Of a stretch of 64,000 nucleotides of DNA, positions 27,491 to 36,611 are shown in pieces. Source of the stretch: GCA-020344555 sp964548955 (GTDB lineage Bacteria; Planctomycetota; Phycisphaerae; UBA1845); NCBI GenBank assembly GCA_964548955.1, contig CAZJTP010000002.1, positions 1 through 64,000 on the forward strand, in the 5' to 3' direction. Every line of letters begins with the position of its first letter. Positions within the stretch are counted from its first letter, which is position 1. The notes beneath the pieces are model-generated. The model ran no database searches and was not told the origin of the DNA. It saw only the letters and a program-made list of their open reading frames with translations. The translations under genes were made by a program, and so were the position numbers.

Positions 27491-27551
27491 GCCTGGAGCG
27501 TAAGTGACGGATCGAATCGTCAAACACTCGCTCGCGCTCGGGGCTCGGATT
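27491..27551. repeat. REPIN-like inverted pair, family C, overlapping the 3' end of a gene
   Basis: Degenerate left arm (CTGGAGCGTAAGTGACGG) and right arm CGCTCGCGCTCGGGGCTCGG. The right arm encodes the last residues and is adjacent to the stop codon of the glycosyltransferase gene. Confidence 0.7.
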
Positions 27552-28629
27552 TTCTAAGGGATTCGTAGACTGTCTCATACCCCCTTGCCATCGCCGCGGC
27601 GCTGAAGCGGGACTCTGCGTTGGCACGACACGCGGAAGGCGAAAGCGCGGCGAGCTTCTCGACGGCATTGACGGCCTCGTCGATCGAATCAACCACAAAG
27701 CCCGTCTCGCCCTCGACGATGATCTCGGGCAGAGCACCGAAGCGCGTCGCGATCAGCGGCGTGCCGGAGGCTTGAGCTTCGACGGCCACCAGGCCGAACG
27801 GTTCGCACCAGTTGATGGGAAATAGAACACCCGCAGCCTTGCGATAGATCGGGGCAAGTTCCTTTTGCGACAGCAAACCGAGATACTCGATGTGCTTGTC
27901 GTCGATGTGGGGCTTGATTTTATCGTTGTAGAAATCCTGATACTGCGGCTCGATCATACCGGCAATGAGCAATCGCCGATCCGCACGTCTGGCGATTTCA
28001 ACAGCGACGTCGGGTCCCTTCTCCGGTGACAGTCGTCCGGCGAAGAGAAGGTAATCATCCTTGTCCGGCTCGAAGGTGAAGTCTTCCAGGCAAATACCGT
28101 TGTACACCGTGGCAACGTAGTTAAGCTCCGGCAGCATTTGCCGTTCGGCATTGGAGATCGAGACGAAGGGCAGGTCCTGATAGGCCTTGAACACCGGATG
28201 AGCCGCCCGCACCCATGTAGCCCCGTGTAACGTGGTAACCAACGGGCACTTGATCAGCCGCCCGAAGACCAGCGCATGGACATGCAGATGCGAGTGGACC
28301 ACGTCGAACTCACCTGCGGCTGCTTGTTCCATGCACGTGGCGATGTGCAGTTGTTCCAACACGCGTGCGTCGGGCGGGCCTTCGAGCAGGCCACTGTGTG
28401 GATCATACTTTCGCTCACGGCTGCGTTCCGGCTCCGGCCAGGTGGAGAGAGCATACGGGCAGGTAATCACCACCCTGGCACTGCTTTTGGTGCCGGCGGC
28501 GGCGAAGAGGGTGACGTCGTGACCGAGCTTGACGAGTTCCTCGGTCAGATTGTGGGCGACCAACTCCCACGGGCCGTAGCCGCTCGGCGGCAGAGGCCAG
28601 CTGATCGGGGCGAGCATGGCAATACGCAT
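27520..28629 (-). CDS. Glycosyltransferase family 4
   Basis: GT-B fold of the GT4 family: N-terminal MRIAMLAPISWPLPPSGYGPWE, nucleotide-sugar region LLFAGRLSPEKGPDVAVEIA, and the E-x7-E motif EPFGLVAVE. No signal peptide, so cytoplasmic, using an NDP-sugar donor. It follows the GH130 gene by 30 bases in one operon. Its C-terminus (KSEPRARASV) is encoded by a family-C palindrome, so the original end was probably altered by insertion of that element; this does not touch the fold. Confidence 0.88.
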   Translation of the reverse strand: MRIAMLAPISWPLPPSGYGPWELVAHNLTEELVKLGHDVTLFAAAGTKSSARVVITCPYALSTWPEPERSRERKYDPHSGLLEGPPDARVLEQLHIATCMEQAAAGEFDVVHSHLHVHALVFGRLIKCPLVTTLHGATWVRAAHPVFKAYQDLPFVSISNAERQMLPELNYVATVYNGICLEDFTFEPDKDDYLLFAGRLSPEKGPDVAVEIARRADRRLLIAGMIEPQYQDFYNDKIKPHIDDKHIEYLGLLSQKELAPIYRKAAGVLFPINWCEPFGLVAVEAQASGTPLIATRFGALPEIIVEGETGFVVDSIDEAVNAVEKLAALSPSACRANAESRFSAAAMARGYETVYESLRKSEPRARASV

Positions 28630-28659
28630 GGCAGCTCCAACCGGAAACCTGTTGTCGGG

Positions 28660-29640
28660 TCAACTGTCGTCCTGGTCGCCGGGTGTGCTGTTTTCACATA
28701 ACCAGTCGAGCATCTCGCGGACACTCCCGGTTGCCACCGCGACGGCGGTATCGGCTGCACCGTAGTAGAGGTTCAGCGTGTCGCCATCCTGACCGAGCGT
28801 GTACCCGCAGGGAAACACGACATCGGCGACGTCGCCGGTGCGCTCATAGTGCGTCTCCGGCCCCATCACCCACTTAGTCGAGCGCAGCAGGCAACGCGTC
28901 GGATCTTCAAGGTCCAGAAGCGCCAGCCCAAGGCGATAGAGACACCCGGCCGGCGTGTCGCGAACCCCGTGGTACATGATCAGCCACCCCTCAGGTGTCT
29001 CGACGGGCGGCGGGGACAGACCGATCTTGAAAGCGTCCCACCACGCACCGCGCCGGGCTTTGAGGATGACGGTGTGATCGCCCCAATGCCTCAGGTCGGG
29101 CGAGAACGACATCCAGATGTGCGCGCGACCGCGCGCCGGCACGGGACGGTGAATCATAGCCCATCGCCCGTCGATTTTTCGCGGCAGAAGCGCTGCATCC
29201 TTGTCCTCGGGCGGGAAGAGATTCCCGATGCGATCGAACTCGTGGAAATCCTTCGTCAGGACAAGTGAGACGCCGGGACCGCGATGCGAGTAGCAGGTGT
29301 ACGTAACGACGTAGGTTTCCAGCTCGGGAACCCAGACGATCCGTGGGTCCTCGAGTCCCCATACCTCCGCAGGGTGATTCTCAAGGTCCGGCAGCAGCGT
29401 CGGATGCGGGTCGATCTTCCAATCGGTGACACCGTCACGCGAGCGGGCCGCGCACAGGTGTGACATCCCAGAGCAATCCTCCGCCCGGCACAGCAGAAGC
29501 GTTTCGCCGGAGGCAAGTCGCACCGCTCCCGGATTGAACACCGTATTGACGAAGTAAGGCCAGTCAAAGGCCGTCAAAATCGGATTGCTTGGATGACGCT
29601 TGAGCAGTCTTCTACGCGGGTCTTCTCTGGCTGGCGGCAT
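28660..29640 (-). CDS. Glycoside hydrolase family 130 (mannosyl-glycoside phosphorylase-like)
   Basis: A five-bladed propeller protein with the GH130 hallmarks: NPGAVRLASGETLLLCRAED, the catalytic Asp in GLEDPRIVW, MIHRP, and WWDAFKIGLSPPPVETPEGWLIMYHGV. Known members phosphorolyse beta-mannosidic bonds to mannose-1-phosphate; some are hydrolases. Cytoplasmic (no signal peptide). Sandwiched between two GT4 genes with 30-base gaps on each side, so it acts in the same glycan or storage-oligosaccharide pathway. Confidence 0.88.
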   Translation of the reverse strand: MPPAREDPRRRLLKRHPSNPILTAFDWPYFVNTVFNPGAVRLASGETLLLCRAEDCSGMSHLCAARSRDGVTDWKIDPHPTLLPDLENHPAEVWGLEDPRIVWVPELETYVVTYTCYSHRGPGVSLVLTKDFHEFDRIGNLFPPEDKDAALLPRKIDGRWAMIHRPVPARGRAHIWMSFSPDLRHWGDHTVILKARRGAWWDAFKIGLSPPPVETPEGWLIMYHGVRDTPAGCLYRLGLALLDLEDPTRCLLRSTKWVMGPETHYERTGDVADVVFPCGYTLGQDGDTLNLYYGAADTAVAVATGSVREMLDWLCENSTPGDQDDS

Positions 29641-29670
29641 GGTAATCAGTCTCCTTCGCGACGGGCCGTC

Positions 29671-31950
29671 TTAGCCCGCCTCCGGCGCGTCGCCGGTCTG
29701 CATCTCGTGCATGATCAGAAGCGAGAGCAACCAGGACAGTACGGATTCGGCACCCTGGTTCTCGTTTACACCTGACGCGCTGAGTCCGTCATGGCACCCG
29801 CGCGACTTGAAATCGATCACCGGTACTCCAAGGTCGTTGCGACCAACATACCACTCAAAACATCGACGCATTTCGGTGAGCCACTTCGTATCACCCGATA
29901 CGCGGTAGGCGGCCTTGCAGGCGCCGATCAGGGCTGCCGGCTCGAGCGCCTGTTGGTCGTAACGTGCCCGTTCACCAGTCCGCCGCATCCACCCTTTGTT
30001 TCCGATGATCGAAAGGTGGCCTTGTCCTGCGGTTTGCACATCACAAAGCCATTGCAGAACGCGCAGACCACGATCAACCAGCTCTTGTCGTTCCAGTTGA
30101 AGCCCGGTGATGATCAGCGCTTGAGGCATCCGTCCATTGTCATAGGTGACGGTGTCTTCGAACCAGGGCCAGTCGTCCGACTCGTGCTTAGCGAAAGCGG
30201 CGTTGAGCCGATCGGCCAGTCGAACCTTTTGGGTACAAACTTCGGTGTCATCGCTGAACTGCCTGAGGTAATAGTGCAACCCGAGGATGCTCAGGGACCA
30301 GGAGCGAGGCGATTGGAGCGTCTCAAGTGCCGACAGCGCACTCCGAAAGAGATCCGTCGCCAGTCGCCGTGTCGATTCGTTCGGGGTGTGCAGAATCAGG
30401 TAGCCCAGCGCCCAGATCGTCCGTCCCTGACAGTCATCGTTTCCGTCCTCATCCAGCCAACGACGGTCGTAGGACATGAAGTTTCTAAACCGTCCCGTCT
30501 CCGGGATGTGCGCGAAATGCAGGAACGAAAGATAGACGTGAAGGTTTCGCAGCGTCTGCTCGTCCTGAAGGAGCATCCAGGCCATCGCTGACACGATCAA
30601 GGCACGAGCATTATCGTCCGTGCAGTAGCCGTGCCGGCGATCCGGCGTCGCGTACAGGGCGTGCTGCAGCATACCGGTGTCGTCGGTCAGGGTGAACAGA
30701 TGATCCAGCCGAGGCTCCGGCAGCGACATCCGCATCAGGACCTTGCGCTCCGAGACGGTGTCCGGCACCGTCTCCGCGAAGGTCTGCCGCGCGTGGGCGA
30801 GCGTTTCTAGGTATTGCTCTGCGACGCGCGGCCATATCATCTCCCGCCCATAGTCATAGGCGGCCTTGCGGATGCCGTTGCGTGTCTGCTCCTCGTCAAG
30901 CAATTCCCGGAGGTTTTCGGTGAAGCCGTCCGTGTTGCCGAAGTCGACAAGCCGCCCGCGCCCGTTGGCCAGAAGCTCCTGTGCGTGCCAGTACGGCGTG
31001 GAGATGATCGCCTTGCCCGAAGCCAGCGCGTACGCCAGCGTACCCGAGGTGATCTGTTCCTTGTTGGGATATGGTGTCACATAGATGTCAGCCGCCTGCA
31101 GATACTCACGCAAGTCCTCCACCGACACGTAACGATTATGAAACAGGACGTTCGTCTGAATGCCAAGCTCAACGGCACGCCGCTCCAGGGAAATTCGATA
31201 CAGTTCACCCGATTCGCGAACGACGCCCGGATGGGTCACGCCGAGAATCACGTAAGCCACGTCCGGATGGTCGGGGACGGTCTTCGCGAGGGCGTCCAGC
31301 ATCATCTCGATACCCTTGCCAGGCCCGAGTAGGCCGAACGTCAGAATCATCGGACGACCGCTGAGGCCGAAACGCTCCTTGTACGGCTCGGTGTCCCCGA
31401 ATGAAATGTCCGGCACGCCGTGAGGAATCAGCCTGGTACGACCCAGCGGCACACCGTAGACTCCATTGAGGATCAATCGGGCCCGGTCGGCCATCACGAC
31501 GACGACGCTGCTCCTGGCGCAGACTCGCTTCAAGACCTCTTGCTGCTTGGGCGTGGGTTCGCTGACGACGGAGTGAAGCGTCGAGACGACGGGTTTTTTG
31601 AGGCGTTCGAGCAGATCGAAGAGATAGTCCCCGCACTCCCCGCCGAATAGACCGTATTCGTGCTGAAGGCACACCACATCCACCTTGCCCGTGTTGAGAA
31701 TTTCCGCGGCATTGCGGTAGTCCTCTCGGCGGTGCTGGTGAATTTGCACAGTCACTTCATGCCCATAGTCATATTCCATGTCACGATCGTTCATGGCGAT
31801 GATTGCAACGCGGTTTCCATCGGGCATGGGTTGGTCGTAGCCCGCCTTTGCGATGGCCGTCGCAAGATCATGCGTGAACGTAGCGATTCCGCATCGTCGC
31901 GGCACGTAGGAGCCGAGCATCGCGATCCGGACTCGGTGGGCGTTGGGCAT
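29671..31950 (-). CDS. Glycosyltransferase family 4 fused to alpha-helical glycan-active domain
   Basis: Residues about 5-390 are a GT4-type GT-B glycosyltransferase (RIAMLGSYVPRRCGIATFTHDLA; ILTFGLLGPGKGIEMMLDAL; ITSGTLAYALASGKAIISTPY). Residues about 420-750 form an all-helical domain resembling the six-hairpin (alpha/alpha) toroids of glycosidases (DNARALIVSAMAWMLLQDEQ, WPWFEDTVTYDNGRMPQALI). The fusion is known in proteins adjacent to GH130. It is probably cytoplasmic, building or trimming a mannose-containing oligosaccharide. First gene of the operon. Confidence 0.85.
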   Translation of the reverse strand: MPNAHRVRIAMLGSYVPRRCGIATFTHDLATAIAKAGYDQPMPDGNRVAIIAMNDRDMEYDYGHEVTVQIHQHRREDYRNAAEILNTGKVDVVCLQHEYGLFGGECGDYLFDLLERLKKPVVSTLHSVVSEPTPKQQEVLKRVCARSSVVVVMADRARLILNGVYGVPLGRTRLIPHGVPDISFGDTEPYKERFGLSGRPMILTFGLLGPGKGIEMMLDALAKTVPDHPDVAYVILGVTHPGVVRESGELYRISLERRAVELGIQTNVLFHNRYVSVEDLREYLQAADIYVTPYPNKEQITSGTLAYALASGKAIISTPYWHAQELLANGRGRLVDFGNTDGFTENLRELLDEEQTRNGIRKAAYDYGREMIWPRVAEQYLETLAHARQTFAETVPDTVSERKVLMRMSLPEPRLDHLFTLTDDTGMLQHALYATPDRRHGYCTDDNARALIVSAMAWMLLQDEQTLRNLHVYLSFLHFAHIPETGRFRNFMSYDRRWLDEDGNDDCQGRTIWALGYLILHTPNESTRRLATDLFRSALSALETLQSPRSWSLSILGLHYYLRQFSDDTEVCTQKVRLADRLNAAFAKHESDDWPWFEDTVTYDNGRMPQALIITGLQLERQELVDRGLRVLQWLCDVQTAGQGHLSIIGNKGWMRRTGERARYDQQALEPAALIGACKAAYRVSGDTKWLTEMRRCFEWYVGRNDLGVPVIDFKSRGCHDGLSASGVNENQGAESVLSWLLSLLIMHEMQTGDAPEAG

Positions 31951-32345
31951 CGTTCCATCCTGTGCGGGGAGCAGATAGACCTCCCTACCTGCAAGAGCAA
32001 TGTAAGTGTAAGCAATTTCTGCTCCATGCCAAGGGAATCGGCCTTGACCACATCCGGCTGAAACGTACGCCCGATACTCGTCTCCACAGCACTGCCGCCG
32101 ACTACCGTCTGGGGCGCGGTAGCGTGGGATTTGACCGGGCCGACGACTTCACTCCGAAGCGTCATCGTCCGATAGAACGTGGCGGTAGAGCGCCGTCCGC
32201 ACGGGTTCGCAAACAAACGCCCGGCCTCTTGGAAACGCCGCGAAGACCGCGCCGGACCGGATAGCGTGAGGTCTGTGTGCACGCACCTGCCGCGCATGCG
32301 GCGTCTTTGTCCGGGTCTCCAGCAGCGAGCACGGTCGCACCGGAT
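31951..32345. other. 395-base divergent intergenic region
   Basis: Between the glycan operon (minus) and the VKOR gene (plus). I see no supported gene. It has a small GCCGC/GCGGC hairpin at 32289-32302. I looked here for a small precursor peptide for the downstream PqqD/kinase cassette and found none with a ribosome-binding site. Confidence 0.5.
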
Positions 32346-33743
32346 ATGTCGATGATCAGACGTACGCACCACGCCCGCATCCTTTGGGTCGTTGTCCTGG
32401 CAGCCGCTCTGGCTGGTGCTTGGGTGTGCGGCACGCTGCTTGTCGAGCATGACGGCGGCTGGCACGTCGGACGAGACGACACCGGTTACCTGCTACGTTT
32501 GTGCGAATCGCAGATCGTACCGAGCGCAAGCTGCGCCGATGTAGTCGGCAGTCGGTGGGGCTCATTTGACGTGTACATCGGTTCACGCCGCGTTTACGTT
32601 CCGACCTCGTTGATCGGTATTGCCTACTTCGTCTCGATCGCCGTCTGGTTTGCAATACTCGGGTGCATCCCCGCGACTGCACGCCGGCTGTGGCAGTTGA
32701 CGCTGCTCGTCGTCTCATGCGGGCTGGCGGGATCCATCTTCTTCACGGCGTTGATGGCGCTGACCTTATCGCAGTGGTGCCCGCTTTGTGTCATCGCGCA
32801 CGTGCTGAACGCAGGTGTATTCATCGGTACCGTCTGGTTGTGGCGTAACGTGGGTCGCGTCGGAGCGCATGAGGCGACAATCAGTACGTCAGACGCTCCC
32901 GCCATCGGACGGATTCACGGGCGACTCGCGGGGTGGGCGGTGGTCGCGGCCGGCGCCGCCTGCGTCGGGCTGTGGTTCTACTTTGACGCCATGACCGAGG
33001 TACGCCGCCAGTGGCGGAAGCTCCAGGAATTGAATCAGGTCGTCGCGGCGATGCAGAACGATCGAGGGTTCGTGTTACGCGAGTACTTCGCCCAGCCGGT
33101 CGTCGATTTACCTCGTCGGCCTCGCGACGACCATGTCGCACCACCGGATGCGCGTGAATCCGCACCGACGCTGGTGGTGTTCACGGATTACGATTCCTCG
33201 GCGTGTGCATGTATTGAGTCGCGCCGTCGGGCCATCATCGAAAATCCTTTCGCCGGTCGTTTGCGAATCGACTACCGTCACTTTCCGGGAGAATTGATCG
33301 ACCCTGCCTCTAACCGGAACAACGGAGCCGCCCGAGCCAACAGGTCGGCGGCAGTAGTGAGAAACGGCCCTTACGCCGGTCTCGCGGCTGAAGCAGCGCG
33401 ATTGCAGGGTGGAGAGTCGGCGTTTTCAGCCATGCACCGGCTTCTGTTTGAGCATCGCAAGGATCATCCGCATCCCGGCTACGCACGGCTTGCGCGGCGT
33501 GCCGGGCTGGATGCGAAGCGGCTGTTGGCCGACATGAACAGTGACATCGTTCGGCGCCGCATCCAGGAGGATGTCGCCCTGGCGACCGGCGCCGGCGCTT
33601 CGACTGCGCCCGCCCTGTTCCTCAAGGGGAGGCGTGTTCCGGATCTCTGCGTAGCGAGCCGGGTGTTTTGGGAGGCCGTCGCCGAGGCGTTACCGCAAGG
33701 ACCGGTGCGAACCGCCGCAGGCACCGAAGTGGTATCGCGATGA
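32346..33743 (+). CDS. VKOR-family membrane oxidoreductase fused to thioredoxin/DsbA-like domain
   Basis: Four or five membrane helices. The VKOR core has the loop cysteines C53 and C63 and the active site CPLC (145-148) in SQWCPLCVIAHVLNAG. After residue about 210 comes a thioredoxin-fold domain (TLVVFTDYDSSACACIESRRR) in which the usual CxxC is CAC (C287, C289). VKORs re-oxidise a Dsb-like partner using quinone, so this fusion forms disulfides in the periplasm. Start ATG 32346 is chosen over 32277 because the membrane helix follows directly; 32352 is possible. Its stop overlaps the next start (ATGA). Confidence 0.85.
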   Translation: MSMIRRTHHARILWVVVLAAALAGAWVCGTLLVEHDGGWHVGRDDTGYLLRLCESQIVPSASCADVVGSRWGSFDVYIGSRRVYVPTSLIGIAYFVSIAVWFAILGCIPATARRLWQLTLLVVSCGLAGSIFFTALMALTLSQWCPLCVIAHVLNAGVFIGTVWLWRNVGRVGAHEATISTSDAPAIGRIHGRLAGWAVVAAGAACVGLWFYFDAMTEVRRQWRKLQELNQVVAAMQNDRGFVLREYFAQPVVDLPRRPRDDHVAPPDARESAPTLVVFTDYDSSACACIESRRRAIIENPFAGRLRIDYRHFPGELIDPASNRNNGAARANRSAAVVRNGPYAGLAAEAARLQGGESAFSAMHRLLFEHRKDHPHPGYARLARRAGLDAKRLLADMNSDIVRRRIQEDVALATGAGASTAPALFLKGRRVPDLCVASRVFWEAVAEALPQGPVRTAAGTEVVSR

Positions 33744-34075
33744 ACGTCGGGGCGATTGGAATGACAATGAGCGAAACAAGCTCAACCACGACCATGGCAC
33801 AACGCCCGCTCCGTCGGACTGACGTGAGGATGCACGAACTCGACGGCGAGGCTCTGATCTTCGATCCGGTATCGGCCGATACCCATCGGCTGAATGAAAC
33901 GGCGCTGTTCATCTGGCGGCAGTGCAATGCCCGGCAGGACGCCTCACAAATCGCAGAGCGCCTTACCGACATGTACAACGTGTCGCGCGACGAAGCCCTT
34001 GAATGCGTGGAGCGCTTGTTGGAGACGCTCCGGGAGCGCAAGTTGATTATCGAGGCGGGCGAGGGCGGAACGTAA
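33740..34075 (+). CDS. PqqD-like small protein (RiPP-recognition-element fold)
   Basis: A 111-residue protein with the PqqD pattern: VRMHELDGEALIFDPVSADTHRLNETALFIWRQC, then an alpha-helical end (IAERLTDMYNVSRDEALECVERLLETLRERKLI). PqqD-like domains bind precursor peptides in ribosomally made peptide pathways; a related family is known beside HprK-like kinases (HPr-rel-A group). The start ATG 33740 overlaps the VKOR stop; ATG 33761 is another option. It is 26 bases ahead of the kinase gene. Confidence 0.82.
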   Translation: MNVGAIGMTMSETSSTTTMAQRPLRRTDVRMHELDGEALIFDPVSADTHRLNETALFIWRQCNARQDASQIAERLTDMYNVSRDEALECVERLLETLRERKLIIEAGEGGT

Positions 34076-34101
34076 ACACGAATGTGCGAAGGTGACGCGG
34101 C

Positions 34102-35001
34102 GTGATCGGACATACCGTCCCACAGACCCGGCGCTTCCAGATTGGTGTCGTGCATGCGGCACTAACGACACCGCTGCGCGGACTGCGCGACCGCTACACC
34201 GCCCTCTATCGCCAGTTTCAAACGGACAAACCAAACGCGCGAGAAGTTCATGTGGAGGTTCAGCCAAGACGCCTTCCGCCGTGGCGGCGCAAATGCTATG
34301 AGGTGACCGTCAACGGGCGGTTGCAGTTTGAACCGTCGCGCGCGGATGAAATCCTGCCCTACGTCGAATGGTCGATCAACTGGGAAGTGCCGGAAGTGAT
34401 GCCGGAATACCTCCAGTTGCACGCGTCATCGATGGAGGTCGGCGGGGCCGGCGTGATCTTCCCAGGACAATCAGGCAGTGGGAAATCCACGCTGACCGTA
34501 GGATTGCTGGCGCGCGGGTGGCGATATCTCTGCGATGAGTTCGCCCTGATCCACACGGATACGCTCGCTCTGCACCCCTATCCACGGGCGATCTGCATCA
34601 AAAAGCCCGCGTATCCGGTCATTAAATCGCTGGGGCTACGCCTGCACGGCGATCGCCAGTACCTCAAAGGGTTTAAGGGGTGGGTCGGATTCATCAATCC
34701 GGTCGAGGTGCATCCCAATGCCATCGGCCAGGCATGCCCGATCCGGTACGTCATCTTCCCGAGGTACACGCGCGGCGCCACACCAATGTTGATCCCGATC
34801 AGCCGTGCCGAGGCGGCGTTTGATTTACATGCGGTGTGCTTCAATCTTTTCGGATGCCAAACGCTGGGTCTGGACGTGCTGGCGGGGATGATTCGCCAGG
34901 CGTCCTGCTATAGGCTGATCGGCGGAGAGATTGCAGCCACGTGTGATCTGGTTGGGCGATTGGTGGAAGGCGGCATGGGTCAACAGGCGCAAAGCGCTTG
35001 A
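34102..35001 (+). CDS. HPr kinase-like (HprK-related) protein
   Basis: A P-loop GQSGSGKS (122-129) in VIFPGQSGSGKSTLTVGLLARGWRYLCDEFALI, with the downstream Asp/Glu pair (CDEFAL), fits the HprK-like kinases (HPr-rel-A type). Unlike true HprK it sits without HPr or PTS genes, next to PqqD-like and nucleotidyltransferase genes, so its substrate is probably a peptide or small molecule. HprK-like kinases phosphorylate serine or the C-terminus of lasso peptides in some clusters. The GTG start 34102 is 26 bases after the PqqD gene; the end overlaps the next gene by four bases (GTGA). Confidence 0.82.
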   Translation: MIGHTVPQTRRFQIGVVHAALTTPLRGLRDRYTALYRQFQTDKPNAREVHVEVQPRRLPPWRRKCYEVTVNGRLQFEPSRADEILPYVEWSINWEVPEVMPEYLQLHASSMEVGGAGVIFPGQSGSGKSTLTVGLLARGWRYLCDEFALIHTDTLALHPYPRAICIKKPAYPVIKSLGLRLHGDRQYLKGFKGWVGFINPVEVHPNAIGQACPIRYVIFPRYTRGATPMLIPISRAEAAFDLHAVCFNLFGCQTLGLDVLAGMIRQASCYRLIGGEIAATCDLVGRLVEGGMGQQAQSA

Positions 35002-36239
35002 GTGATCAGTACCCCGCGGCTCGATGTCAACGGGATCAATCGGTGAGAGAACTTGACACCCAATTGACCGCTTGGTTGCGGGCACAAAGACCCGCCGACG
35101 TGAACCCGCCGTGCACCGTTATCGAGTGGAACCGCTTCGTGACGGAAGCACACCAGGCCGGTATGGCCGGGCTGCTTCTAGAGCATGTGTCGCGCTACGA
35201 CTTGCCGCTACCCTCGCGCGTCTCTTCCGGACTTCATCGTGGTGCCATGGCCATCGCCGCGCTCAACATGAACCTGACCGAAGAGCTCGAGCGCGTCTTA
35301 GGCGCCTTCAACCGCGCGAGTGTGCCCGTCATGTTGCTCAAAGGGGCCGCCCTGAACCTTACCGTCTACCCGCGTCCCGATCTGCGTCCCATGAGCGACA
35401 TCGACCTGCTCATCCGGCCCAAACACGTCGAGGAAACGCTCCGATTACTTGCGAACCACGGGTGTCGACGCGGCTTCGATCTTGTACGCGACGGGTTTTT
35501 CCCGAGGTACCATTATGAGGTGGAGTTGATCACCGGCTCACCCAGCCCTGTCCGCATTGATCTTCATGCCCGGCCACTTCGGCCTCTGCGCGTCGCCCGG
35601 ACCATGCCCGATGACGCCTTCTGGGAGGCCGCCCAAACGATCCACGTCGGTCAATCAACGGCAGTGATCCCGCGGCCGGAGGTCATGTTCATTCACCTGA
35701 CCGCCCACGCCGCGTATCACGGATGCTCGCGACTGCTTTGGCTGTACGACATCAAGCGGCTTACGGAGCACTATGGCAAATCGATGGACTGGTCACTTGT
35801 TGTACAACGATTGGAAGACTGGCGTTTGTCGTTACCGGTGCGGCGAGCAATGGAACGCACTACAGAGCTTTTCGGACCCGTCTGTCCGCCGGAAGTGATG
35901 AACGAATTGGGCGGGCATAGGGTGAGCTGGCGCGACAGGATCGCACTTGCACACGCACCACGGGACGCGGCATCACCCATCACCCATGTTGCGGTGGACT
36001 TGCTCTGCACGCCGGGCATCCGGTTTCGAATAGGCTATCTCCTCGCATTCCTCTTCCCCGGTCGCGCCCACCTCGGTGATGTGTATCCCTATCGCCATTT
36101 AGGCTGGATGCTCTGCGCCCATGCTTGGAGGGTATTCCGTACGCTGGGACGAATGGCGAGCGTACCTTGCCGCGGACTTGTGCGCGTTGCACACCGTATG
36201 CGGAGCGACTCGCGACCCGCGGTCCGGATCGGGTTGTAG
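34998..36239 (+). CDS. Nucleotidyltransferase family 5 (NTP_transf_5)
   Basis: A long protein with the NTP_transf_5 core: VMLLKGAALNLTVYPRPDLRPMSDIDLLIRPKH, where SDIDLL carries the metal-binding aspartates. This family is repeatedly found beside PqqD-like and HprK-like kinase genes. It would transfer a nucleotide or sugar-nucleotide group to an unknown acceptor. GTG 34998 overlaps the kinase stop; the first conserved residues begin later, so a later start is possible. Followed after 370 bases by a GT2 gene. Confidence 0.82.
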   Translation: MSDQYPAARCQRDQSVRELDTQLTAWLRAQRPADVNPPCTVIEWNRFVTEAHQAGMAGLLLEHVSRYDLPLPSRVSSGLHRGAMAIAALNMNLTEELERVLGAFNRASVPVMLLKGAALNLTVYPRPDLRPMSDIDLLIRPKHVEETLRLLANHGCRRGFDLVRDGFFPRYHYEVELITGSPSPVRIDLHARPLRPLRVARTMPDDAFWEAAQTIHVGQSTAVIPRPEVMFIHLTAHAAYHGCSRLLWLYDIKRLTEHYGKSMDWSLVVQRLEDWRLSLPVRRAMERTTELFGPVCPPEVMNELGGHRVSWRDRIALAHAPRDAASPITHVAVDLLCTPGIRFRIGYLLAFLFPGRAHLGDVYPYRHLGWMLCAHAWRVFRTLGRMASVPCRGLVRVAHRMRSDSRPAVRIGL

Positions 36240-36290
36240 GGCAGGGGGTTGTTGCTACTTTGTCGCAACGTTCGCCTGCCTCAAACAGTC

Positions 36291-36350
36291 GGAGCCCTGA
36301 GTGCAAGCGACGGGTCATGTACCCCCTCGCTTGCGCTTGGGGTTCGGATC
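36291..36350. repeat. REPIN-like inverted pair, family C
   Basis: Arms GAGCCCTGAGTGCAAGCGAC and CTCGCTTGCGCTTGGGGTTC, nearly inverted, 16 bases apart. Confidence 0.7.
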
Positions 36351-36515
36351 AGGGACAGGTAGGTCAACGGCCCGACAAGTCAGGCCAACGACCTGCCCTG
36401 CACGTTCCCAAGGGGCGGAACGCGAGTTGCACCCTAATGGTTTGGATTCCGCATCCGGCGCGGTCGATATCAAAGAGCGGATGCGCTATCCGGTGTGGAA
36501 CGGATGTGTTGTCTT

Positions 36516-36597
36516 GATCCGAGCCCCAAGCGTAAGCGCGGGGTTTCAATGCCGATTGCCACCGAAGGGATACCCGTCGCTGGCGCTCCGGGCTCCA
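36516..36597. repeat. REPIN-like inverted pair, family C
   Basis: Arms GAGCCCCAAGCGTAAGCGCG and CGTCGCTGGCGCTCCGGGCT. The same orientation and spacing as 8671-8750. Confidence 0.75.
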
Positions 36598-36611
36598 AGA
36601 AGTGATGGATC

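Larger units (their letters stand above)
36240..36611. other. 372-base intergenic region with two REPIN-like pairs
   Basis: Holds family-C pairs at 36291-36350 and 36516-36597. No gene is supported. The GT2 gene begins immediately after the second. Confidence 0.7.

Noticed and set aside
32346..36239. Complete lasso peptide cluster
   Set aside because: No asparagine-synthetase-like cyclase, no transglutaminase-like protease and no precursor were found.
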